Positions 56,724 to 64,000 of a stretch of 64,000 bases of DNA are shown here, in pieces. This stretch comes from Neoarius graeffei (Eukaryota; Chordata; Actinopteri; Siluriformes; Ariidae): positions 22,961,099-23,025,098 of the forward strand of contig NC_083583.1 of the NCBI RefSeq assembly GCF_027579695.1. The letters are read 5' to 3'. Below the pieces are notes generated by a model that saw only the letters and a program-made list of their open reading frames with translations, was not told the DNA's origin and searched no databases. Both the position numbers and the translations under genes were made by a program. Positions within the stretch are counted from its first letter, which is position 1; each line of letters opens with the position of its first letter.

Positions 56724-57835
56724 ATAATTAATATTTTTACATTTTTTTATAATCTTTTTCTCTGCATGTTTTAAATTTATTTTAACTTTATTCTATTTTA
56801 TTCTGCTAGGTTTTTTTTTTTTTTCCTCTCTCTTTCTCCTTTTTCTTTTTGGCATTTTAATATTTTATTTCTACTATTGTTTAATTCTTATTTTCTTTTA
56901 ATTCTTTTAATTAATTATTTTAGAATAAAGATAAAATTATTTTATGTAATTTTATTTCTCTATTGTTTACTGTTTTTGTTTTTACTTCTGTAAAGCACAT
57001 TGAACTGCCATTGTGTATGAAATGTGCTATATAAATAAACTTGCCTTGCCTTGCCCAATTCTAATTTCTACCCCTCCCCCTTCCCCTTGGCCCTTCCCCT
57101 TGAAACTGAGCTACAAGGGATAGGGCTTGAAATTCAACCCTTACGTATTGGGATAGCCCTTCAGCGATCGCATACGTCATCGCGTACCTCCGTCAGCGTT
57201 TACGTTAGCAAAACGCGACCAAATGCGTCATTGGCTGCGACCAGCCGCTACAGTCAGAGGCAGAAATCTCTGCTGGCAGGGTGTGATTTGTTAACTAACA
57301 CCACTGAATGGGATATCTTTGGCGCTTCGTGCACCACATCCGACAGAATGAGGTGTCAGAACACTCATGTAAACAATAAAAGCGAGAATAACAGAACAAA
57401 ACGTACGCAGTAAAGCAACCGAAAACAATACTCACTCCCAAAGCTTTTTAGCAGCAGCTTGGATTTCAGAAATCGCTGCTCATTCTCAGCTCGAAAGCGA
57501 ATCAAGCGGCGTGTTTCCTCTGGATAACAACTTAAAACACGTAAATAATGGAGAAAATACATTTATGACAATCTTTCGCCGCGGGAACCGCCATCTTTCT
57601 GAAATCCGCATGAAATCTCGCTGAAATCCGCATGGCATTGTGGGAAATCACTCAAACCCCTTCGTTCGAAGTCAGCTCCAGGAAAATCTCCGTTTGGAGG
57701 GGTACAGAAGCCCTACCCCTTCCCCTACCCCTCCGCGTTAACTGGGATTGGGATACCCCTACCCCTTCACGTGAACGCGCAAAATGGAGGGGAAGGGCCA
57801 AGGGGTTGGTCCAGGGGGTGAAATGGGATTCGGCC
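55368..57835. mobile_element. PIF/Harbinger-like MITE split by the L2 insertion
   Basis: Left end GGCCCAATCCCAATT and right-end complement GGCCGAATCCCATTTCACCC; flanks TTA (55,365-55,367) and TTG (57,836-57,838). The transposon protein continues after it (KAYKGLQAYNYVVSGLV, from 57,839), so the MITE sits inside that exon. Its own length without the LINE is about 800 bp, rich in CCCCTTCCCCT words. Confidence 0.65.
55383..57053 (+). mobile_element. L2-type LINE, 5' truncated
   Basis: Reverse transcriptase from mid-domain to stop at 56,723, a T-rich 3' UTR with polyT, and the tail GAAATGTGCTATATAAATAAACTTGCC(TTGCC)n. Flanked by CCCAATCCCAATT (55,370-55,382) and CCCAATTCTAATT (57,054-57,066), a 13-bp target duplication with two differences. 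The long open frame suggests a fairly young insertion. Confidence 0.85.
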
Positions 57836-57838
57836 TTG

Positions 57839-58018
57839 AAAGCCTACAAAGGGCTACAGGCTTACAATTATGTTGTTAGTGGCTTGGTTCGTGATATTAC
57901 AGCTGTTATTAAGAATAACCTACACATAGTTATGGGAGGAAAATTAAAACGAAAGAAAGAAATGAAATATAACATAAATGTGATAAAATTAAGGATGTTT
58001 TTATTCACTAAACATTAA
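57839..58018 (+). pseudogene. Continuation of the THAP-transposon accessory protein
   Basis: Peptide KAYKGLQAYNYVVSGLVRDITAV continues the exon that begins at 55,143 and is separated from it by the MITE and LINE. In fish relatives the AYK-AY-(F/Y)V-G-V pattern precedes a YqaJ-type nuclease. That domain is not visible here. Confidence 0.55.
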
Positions 58019-58052
58019 AAAAAATGTTCAACACTCTAGCCTAGTGACTTAC

Positions 58053-58275
58053 CAGTAACAAAATGGTCTGAACATATTCTGTATTGCTGGAGACGAGAAG
58101 TATTCAGATCCGCTCTGCATAAAGCAGCTAGATACTCTCTCTGTCTCCTGGCAGAAAGCTCCTTGGTTTGCTCCCCTTGTGTCTCAATCACAGCTGGTAT
58201 TCTGAAGAAAGACTTCTTTTCACCTTTCCCATCAGCTTTGTTGGAACACCCTAACACAGCACAAAAGTTTACCAT
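58053..58275 (-). pseudogene. THAP zinc-finger exon of a DNA transposon
   Basis: Starts MVNFCAVLGCSNKADGKGEK, then FFRIPAV, REYLAALCRADLN and CSDHFVTGKSL. It has the CxxxxC...CxxH zinc ligands and the conserved FP/P and HF features of a THAP domain (about residues 5-78), the DNA-binding N-terminus of several animal transposases. The exon ends ACTG|GTAAGT, a canonical donor. The following transposase exons are missing in this element; the DDE_Tnp_4 relic at 21-22 kb shows what kind of catalytic part such proteins carry. Confidence 0.82.
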
Positions 58276-58476
58276 TGTAGGTTTTTGATTTTCGTGGGTT
58301 TAAATTCCGCGCGCTGCCGTTATTTCCCCCTAATCAGGAGTGTGTTGGTCTTCCAATGTGGCGCAGGGCTTGTTTACTTCCGGTTTCGGGTGACGTCAGT
58401 GAAAGGGGTCTATATGAAAGTTATGTATATGTAATATAAAAAAAGTGTGTGTGCACACAATATAATAAATATGCAG

Positions 58477-58715
58477 GGCGGCACGGTGGTGTAGTGCTTA
58501 GCACTGTCACCTCACAGCAAGAAGGTTCTGGGTTCGAGCCCAGGGGCTGACGGGCCTTTCTGTATGGAGTCTGCATGTTCTCCCCGTGTCTGTATGGGTT
58601 TCCTCCGGGTGCTCCGGTTTCCCCTACAGTCCAAAGACATGCAGGTTAGACTAATTAGTGGTTCTAAATTGACCGTAGGTGTGAATGGTTGTTTGTCTCT
58701 ATCCCTGTGGTCAAA
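58477..58715 (+). mobile_element. tRNA-derived SINE (family 1), copy 9, 3' truncated
   Basis: Head GGCGGCACGGTGG, box B GGTTCGAGCCC and the body through GGTTGTTTGTCTCTATCCCTGTG, then stops, just before a TIR element. No target duplication can be read because the 3' part is lost. Confidence 0.85.
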
Positions 58716-58723
58716 ATCACTCA

Positions 58724-59222
58724 TGCCTCTTTTCCACCAAATCAGTTCCGGGGCTGGTGCTGGTTCACAACTGGTTCAACTTGCGAGCCAGCTGAGAACC
58801 AGTTTGCTTTTCCATAGCTCGCGGTGCTAAGTGAAGACACGTCATTACCTCGCTGTATACGTCAGTTATGGCGCTACGTTTGCATAAACCTTGGCGCGAA
58901 TATCGAAGCAAAAACAACATGGAAGAAGCAGCAGCAACAACAATAATAATAATGGATGACTTTGCGTTTGTACAGCTGCAGCTTCTCGTCGCTTAAAAAT
59001 GGCGATCTTTCGCGGTCTTGTTATTGTTGTTGGTCTTAACAACTCCGCCCCCCGCTGACGTAAGCGGTTCTTTCCTCTGGCCCAGCAGAGAGTTGGTGCT
59101 AGCCTGGAACTGGTTTTTCTGGCCCCAGAGCCAGTTCTTTGTCAGTGGAAACAGAAAACCCGGTTCCAAACTAAGCACTGGCCCCGAACCAGCCCTGGAA
59201 CTGCTTTGGTGGAAAAGGGGCA
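58724..59222. mobile_element. 499-bp TIR element
   Basis: Ends TGCCTCTTTTCCACCAAA and complement TGCCCCTTTTCCACCAAA continue inward as GCAGTTCC(G/A)GGGCTGGT. Flanks TCA (58,721-58,723 and 59,223-59,225), a possible 3-bp duplication. Superfamily uncertain; it resembles the TWA-target group in size and symmetry. Confidence 0.7.
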
Positions 59223-59225
59223 TCA

Positions 59226-60078
59226 GTGTATAGGGCACCATATAGTGGGGACGCCGTTTTGTAGTGCTGTCCGAAACCTTAGCGAGGATTATTTACACCC
59301 TATACAGGCCTAGAAATTCATATATATATATTTTTTTTTTCACCAGCCAGCCGGACTAGTTCCCTTCCAAAGTAACTCGCCAAACAGAAAATCAACTCGC
59401 CAAAATTTGTTCATGTATGAATTTTACTTCTGTCAAAAACAACACAAAAGAGAGTAGTTACCATTTTGTGTAGTTACCATTTCCACTTCAGTGGCGACTA
59501 TGATATTGCATTAATTCAACAAAGTGTAAATTCAATATCATAGTCGCCACTGAAGTCAGGGAGCGCAAACGAGAAAGCTGGAATCGCAACCAAAATAAAT
59601 TACGTCAAGCAAAACTGAGAAAGACGCGGAACAAAAATAAAAGGTTTCTGAAGAGTAGTAGACTGATATTTTGCATGATTACATGAATAATTTGTTTGCC
59701 AGTCTAAAAAAATTTACTTTTTTTTTTTGTATTTTGATTTGTCGTTTTTTGTTTGATATTTCAAAAGTATTGTATGAACATTTTGGCACAAAATTGATTC
59801 CATAGATGTGAACCATGGTTGATTATTGAAAGTGCAGTAGGTCTTGGTTGGTACAAGCATGTCTTCACAAAAGCTGATCTAGGATGTCACAGTGTCTGTC
59901 AGTTCATCCAAGTTGTCAGTTGCAGCTCCAAAAATACTCTGATCAGTACATTCAAAACCGTCTTGCAGTTCGTGTTTTGCCTCGCTGGTCCATTTCTACA
60001 GTTTTCGCTACAGGTTTTGCAGATTTTAATTTTTGCCTGTAGGTTGGGATGAGATGGACTAAGCAGTGTAACCATGCA
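59226..60078. other. Unassigned DNA with a hairpin and poly-T runs
   Basis: Holds a perfect 24-bp inverted repeat (59,485-59,556) and TATATAT(T)n at 59,321-59,340. No gene recognised. Confidence 0.45.
59485..59556. repeat. Perfect 24-bp inverted repeat with 24-nt loop
   Basis: Arm 1 (59,485-59,508) begins ACTTCAGTGGCGACTATG and arm 2 (59,533-59,556) is its exact complement, ending CATAGTCGCCACTGAAGT. It would fold into a strong hairpin in DNA or RNA. Confidence 0.9.
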
Positions 60079-60338
60079 TGGGGCAGCCATGGCCTGAAGG
60101 TTAGAGAAGCAGCCTTTAGCCCAAAGGGTCACCGGTTCAATTCCCAGGGCCGGCAGGAAAAATGTGAGGGTGGTTGAGTGAGTGAACAGCACGTTCCCCT
60201 CCATCTCTCTCATGGCCGAAGTGCTCTTGAGCAAGGCACCTAACCCCCAACTGCTCCCCCGCGGTAACATGGCTGCTCACTGCTTCAGATGGGTTAAATG
60301 CAGAGGAGGAATTTCACTGTCCACGTGACAAAGTTGTC
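60079..60338 (+). mobile_element. tRNA-derived SINE (family 3)
   Basis: GGCAGCCATGGCCTGAAGGTTAG (box A), GGTTCAATTCCC (box B), GAGCAAGGCACCTAACCCCC, GGGTTAAATGCAGAGGAGG and a terminal GTGACAAAGTTGTCG. More complete than the copy at 3,791-3,957. Confidence 0.75.
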
Positions 60339-60494
60339 GTCTTTTAATATGGAGTCATTTGGGGTTCAGCCTGTCCCTGTGTCTGAAATTGCTCACTCGT
60401 TCACTACTCCCTATATAGGGAATTACTATATAGTGAGCTCATTGGTAAAATGAAAAAACGCTTTCGGACACTAGTCTGTAGCGCTGGTATTTAC

Positions 60495-61552
60495 TAGGGA
60501 TGTGACTTTTGATCAAAAACACTATTCGAAATTTGCTAAAAGATATTCGAAATTCGATTCGAAAATCGACAGAACCCCGCCCGCCCCACCCAAACGCGTG
60601 CACACGTGACAGACAGGGTGAAAGTGGTAACGGTTTAATGAGTCATCAAAAAACAAACTTCCATTCACCTCACATAGCCTACAGTATCAAACAATAATAT
60701 AGGCTTCCAATTTTATTGTACATTTCTATGCAGCCACGACTATTTTCGTCTGTTGGAAGGAACCGCGGGTGAAACTGCCCGTTTAGGAAACGATAATGAA
60801 AGCATTCGAACAGTCAGAGCAGAATAAACTTAAGATATATTTTTGTTCAAAAAAATTAACATGTCGACGTGGTCGGGATGGAGACGGGTACGCAGCCTAT
60901 TGACAATTAGACCGGCTGCGGAGAACACACGCTCCAATGGCACGGACGTTGCAGGCACACACAGGTAGGCGCTGGCCAACTTTGCCAGGCGAGGGTATTT
61001 CTGTTGATTGCCTTTCCACCATGTCATCGGGTCAGTGTGGAGCGGTGGGCATGTATCCTGGCAGTACTGAGTCAATTCAGTCACGCATGTTGCCCTCTCT
61101 GTGCTGTAATCCTCGCCAAATATGACGGCAATTGCTGCTGTTAATGGGCCATCCTTTCGGGAATGTTTCGGTTCACTGGGCCCTTCATGCGATTCCGCCG
61201 CCTCTCCGGCCTCTTCATCTGCCATGGACAGAAGGTTTCTCACCTCGGCCTGCACTGTGTTTCTCACCTCGTCAGTTGCGAACCTCAGGTGTTTGTGTCT
61301 GGGATCCAAAAATGAGGCAATGTATGCGACCTTGCGTGCGCTGCTGGCATTTGACTACCTTTACTGTACGATAGCGGCACCCTCTGGCCGAATTAATGCA
61401 ACAGAGTATGTTAGGAACAAGGAAACGCCTTTCCGCGCTCATTTTTTTTTTTAGTTGAATGTAACGTAAGCCAAAACGGCATTCGAAATTACTATTCATT
61501 ATTCGAACTCGTCACGAATATTCGACTATTCAAAAATCATGTCCCATCCCTA
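60495..61552 (-). mobile_element. hAT-Ac-like element (1,058 bp), deletion derivative
   Basis: Exact 8-bp duplication GTATTTAC (60,487-60,494 and 61,553-61,560). Ends TAGGGATGTGACTTTTGATC and complement TAGGGATGGGACATGATTTT, with ATTCGAA words on both sides. Retains only the C-terminal coding part, on the minus strand. Confidence 0.88.
60830..61309 (-). pseudogene. ZBED1/ZBED4-like hAT transposase C-terminus
   Basis: 159 open codons: DPRHKHLRF, an acidic linker, DPMTWWKGNQQKYPRLAKLA, YLCVPATSVPLERVFSAAG, then NRLRTRLHPDHVDMLIFLNKN. This is the hAT C-terminal dimerisation domain with its LAKLA and S-ERVFS-AG cores. The DNA-binding BED finger and most of the catalytic core are absent through internal deletion, so it is a remnant; the frame itself has no visible break. 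Confidence 0.85.
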
Positions 61553-62119
61553 GTATTTACGTCATTACTGTCGCACAATTAAAACGCGCCAGATCAGTCA
61601 GCTGGTGGGTTTTCAAAATAATAAATACATGCATGTATTTTTGTGATAAATGCGTATTATACTGACCGCATTTCCTACATTAATAAATACAAAGTACCTG
61701 CATCTTTTTTTTTTTTTTTTTAAATCAAGGCTGAATACTTTTCTTCTTTGCTGCTGTCTTTTTTTTTTTTTTTAATTAAATCAAATTTTAGTAGCCTGGA
61801 AAGCCAGACTAAATGTGAATATTTAGTCTGGCCTCGATCCGTAGACATTTCTGAAGGGGGTAGGAGGTAGGGGTGTGCAAAAATATCGATACGGTGATAT
61901 ATCGCGATACTTTGTCTTCCGATTCAATATCGATACTCAAAATTTGAATATCGATATTTTTTTCAAATAATAAATCATGTTTCAGACGGGTTGTAAATCC
62001 AGTACGACTTCCGCACCTCCGCTCCGCGAGGTGTCGCTGTGCCGCTCCCTCACTGCAAGGCACTCTTCGTCTTCTCTTTTTTTCCCGGTGGTTGCAGTGA
62101 GGAAAAAAAACAAGCAAGC

Positions 62120-62809
62120 ATGGCTGTTAACGTAAACCTAGAGACGCCGCCGAACTTTAAGGCAGATGTTTGGAGGCACTTTGGATTCCAAAGGAAAGGA
62201 GGAAAAAAAAAACAGTGAGCCGGACAAAGAGTACTCATCTCATCTCATTATCTCAAGCCACTTTATCCTTCTACAGGGTCGCAGGCAAGCTGGAGCCTAT
62301 CCCAGCTGACTATGGGCGAAAGGCGGGGTACACCCTGGACAAGTCGCCAGGTCATCACAGGGCTGACACATAGACACAGACAACCATTCACACTCACATT
62401 CACACCTACGGTCAATTTAGAGTCACCAGTTAACCTAACCTGCATGTCTTTGGACTGTGGGGGAAACCGGAGCACCCGGAGGAAACCCACGCGGACACGG
62501 GGAGAACATGCAAACTCCACACAGAAAGGCCCTCGCCGGCCCCGGGGCTCGAACCCAGGACCTTCTTGCTGTGAGGCGACAGCGCTAACCACTACACCAC
62601 CGTGCCACCCCAAAGAGTACTCACTTTGCAAAACCTGTTTCGCTCCAATTAGATATTCAGGTAACACAACAAACTTGCGAACTTACTTAGCACGACACCA
62701 CCCCGACATATTAGCTCAGCCGGAGCCACCGAAACCCGACCCGAAGCAAACTACACTGGACAGCGCCAAAGTCCTCCCGTCTACTTCAGTGATGTGTGAC
62801 TTACTGTAA
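62120..62809 (+). pseudogene. ZBED-type BED finger split by a SINE
   Basis: ATG at 62,120. Upstream half: PNFKADVWRHFGFQRK; downstream half from 62,612: KEYSLCKTCFAPIRYSGN then LRTYLARHHPDIL, giving the CxxC and HH ligands of a BED finger, the DNA-binding domain of hAT-Ac transposases. SINE copy 10 sits between, and the A-run at 62,200-62,212 shifts the frame to an early TGA. A stop at 62,807-62,809 follows a proline-rich tail. No catalytic domain remains. Confidence 0.8.
62238..62611 (-). mobile_element. tRNA-derived SINE (family 1), copy 10
   Basis: Antisense full-length copy; exact 12-bp duplication AAAGAGTACTCA (62,226-62,237 and 62,612-62,623). Confidence 0.92.
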
Positions 62810-63353
62810 CTGTGAACTTAATTTTGTCATTTAAGACCAAAGGCAAGAAGCTGCACTTTATTTTGCATTTTCAATTTTAGTGTGTGTGAGAGACTGCATT
62901 TTATTTTGAGTATTTACTCAAAGTTCAGAAGAAACGTGATTCACTGAGGTTTCAGTTCAGTTTCAGTGTGTGGACACTGACCCACACTGCACTTTGTTTC
63001 ATAATTGTGCTCAGGGAGACTAAGATGCCCACTGCACTTTTCAGTGTGTTCCAGACAGTGTGTTGTTCCTGCAAAATAAGCACAAGTTAAATGTTCTCAA
63101 GTTTACAAAGAACAAATTGATATTAGTGTTAGCACTGAAATGTATGTGCAGTCTGCAGTGCAAGTTTTAAGTTTTCATAAAACAATTTGATTCTGCTTGT
63201 TAAGCAGCACTGATGTGTCCATGCTTACAGAAAAGTTGAGAATACTAGCACAGAAATGGGAATTTTCTGTATGTTGTAGTGAAGTAACTCTTGGTTTTGC
63301 CAGCAGTGGAATAGAGACAAATACATGTCTGGCAAGAGTGTGTAGTTATGTAT

Positions 63354-63727
63354 CTCATCTCATTATCTGTAGTCGCTTTATCCTGTTCTACAGGGTCGCA
63401 GGCAAGCTGGAGCCTATCCCAGCTGACTACGGGCGAAAGGCGGGGTACAACCCTGGACAAGTCGCCAGGTCATCACAGGGCTGACACATAGACACAGACA
63501 ACCATTCACACTCACATTCACACCTACGGTCAATTTAGAGTCACCAGTTAACCTAACCTGCATGTCTTTGGACTGTGGGGGAAACCGGAGCACCCGGAGG
63601 AAACCCACGCGGACACGGGGAGAACATGCAAACTCCGCACAGAAAGGCCCTCGCCGGCCACGGGGCTCGAACCCAGACCTTCTTGCTGTGAGGCGATAGC
63701 GCTAACCACTACACCACCGTGCCGCCC
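63354..63727 (-). mobile_element. tRNA-derived SINE (family 1), copy 11
   Basis: Antisense full-length copy; exact 12-bp duplication GTAGTTATGTAT (63,342-63,353 and 63,728-63,739). Confidence 0.92.
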
Positions 63728-64000
63728 GTAGTTATGTATGTGAAATGTAATTTTACAGTGGTCAGTAAATTCTGATTTTCTTCAGTGACAGATATCGTGA
63801 TGTGGTTGAAATTTCTTGCAATATATCGATTACCGCAGAATCGCTGTACCGTGATATTATCGTTATCGTGGGCAACATATCGCCATAGTATCGTATCGTG
63901 AGGTATCTGGTGATACCCAGCCCTAGTAGGAGGAACAACCTGCTGTCTTTCAAACTGTCTCTGTGCATATAGGCCAACGCTCTGACCAATCAGCGCAACA

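Larger units (their letters stand above)
55026..58412. mobile_element. THAP-domain DNA transposon (ISL2EU-like), host of a MITE and an L2 LINE
   Basis: Ends TAGACCCCTTTCACATGACG and complement TAGACCCCTTTCACTGACG, flanked by TA (55,024-55,025 and 58,413-58,414). It has two convergent coding remnants: a + strand first exon starting at 55,143 and a minus-strand THAP exon at 58,275-58,053. The THAP plus partner-protein arrangement and TA target fit ISL2EU-type elements; the superfamily assignment is inference. Confidence 0.7.
61868..63925 (+). mobile_element. hAT-Ac-like element (2,058 bp) with two nested SINEs
   Basis: Exact 8-bp duplication GTAGGAGG (61,860-61,867 and 63,926-63,933). Ends TAGGGGTGTGCAAAAATATC and complement TAGGGCTGGGTATCACCAG; ATATCGATA/CGATATA words near both. 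Carries a BED-finger start on + and lacks the catalytic core. Confidence 0.88.
54570..64000 (+). other. Probable first intron of tomm20
   Basis: From the donor to the window end no frame matches TOM20 exon 2 (family continuation RKKQKLAKER). The interval is filled with mobile elements. If the gene is intact, intron 1 is longer than 9.4 kb. Confidence 0.55.

Noticed and set aside
59305..59420. Possible further hAT end (CAGGCCTAGAAATTCATA...)
   Set aside because: Resembles a hAT subterminal region but no partner end or duplication was found.
1..64000. CRISPR array, operon, phage or bacterial island
   Set aside because: No regularly spaced short repeats with unique spacers and no compact gene clusters; repeats are eukaryotic transposons and satellites.
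54570..64000. Second exon of tomm20
   Set aside because: No frame with the expected lysine-rich continuation and flanking splice sites was found.

Overview
This is a vertebrate, almost certainly teleost, nuclear genome window with very little host coding sequence. The evidence is abundant Tc1/mariner elements, hAT elements, L2-type LINEs, several tRNA-derived SINE families and a Gmr1-like Ty3/gypsy element, all typical of ray-finned fish. A catfish or other otophysan is possible, but I cannot prove that from sequence alone. The only host protein-coding exon I recognise is exon 1 of tomm20 (mitochondrial import receptor, outer membrane) at 54,446-54,569 on +, with a canonical splice donor. So 1-54.3 kb is intergenic DNA upstream of tomm20, and 54.57-64 kb is probably its first intron, since no second exon is visible.

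Layout. 1-1.0 kb: nothing recognised. 1.0-4.2 kb: an old degenerate tandem repeat (unit about 220 bp) broken by a hAT element and three SINEs. 5.0-7.15 kb: hAT MITE and SINE in an older repeat. 7.15-12.4 kb: the longest repeat-poor stretch, only microsatellites, a candidate regulatory interval. 12.4-13.5 kb: a 700-bp TTA-target MITE and a SINE. 13.5-17.0 kb: AGCATACTAG-type degenerate satellite split by a Tc1 element, then a second Tc1-like relic carrying a 528-bp MITE. 19.3-20.7 kb: Tc1. 20.7-25.7 kb: LINE tail, a DDE_Tnp_4 transposase relic, and a TAA-target element loaded with SINEs and another TIR element. 26.1-26.9 kb: hAT MITE. 27.1-31.9 kb: a hAT with its BED exon, invaded by a LINE that was itself invaded by a SINE and a Tc1. 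33.4-34.97 kb: Tc1. 35-43 kb: a ZBED5-like hAT transposase gene interrupted by a 325-bp MITE and a complete 5-kb Gmr1-like LTR retrotransposon. 43.3-51 kb: an antisense L1/Tx1-like LINE into which a five-layer nest of hAT and MITE elements was inserted. 51.4-54.1 kb: a Tc1 whose transposase is intact apart from a 1,076-bp MITE. 54.3-54.6 kb: tomm20 promoter and exon 1. 55-58.4 kb: a THAP-domain transposon containing a MITE containing an L2 LINE. 58.4-64 kb: SINEs, a 499-bp TIR element, a perfect hairpin and two hAT-Ac-like elements with coding remnants.

The window works as a stratified record of transposition. Target-site duplications (8 bp for hAT, TA for Tc1, TAA/TTA for a PIF/Harbinger-like group, 5 bp for the LTR element, 10-15 bp for SINEs) are directly readable and give an order of insertion. 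I found no CRISPR, operon, rRNA or functional tRNA gene. The most notable items are the five-deep nest at 46.05-50.97 kb, the Gmr1-like element with integrase ahead of reverse transcriptase and a SCAN-like Gag, the group of TAA/TTA-target MITEs with GGCC-type ends, and the in-frame fusion of a transposon protein to an L2 reverse transcriptase.
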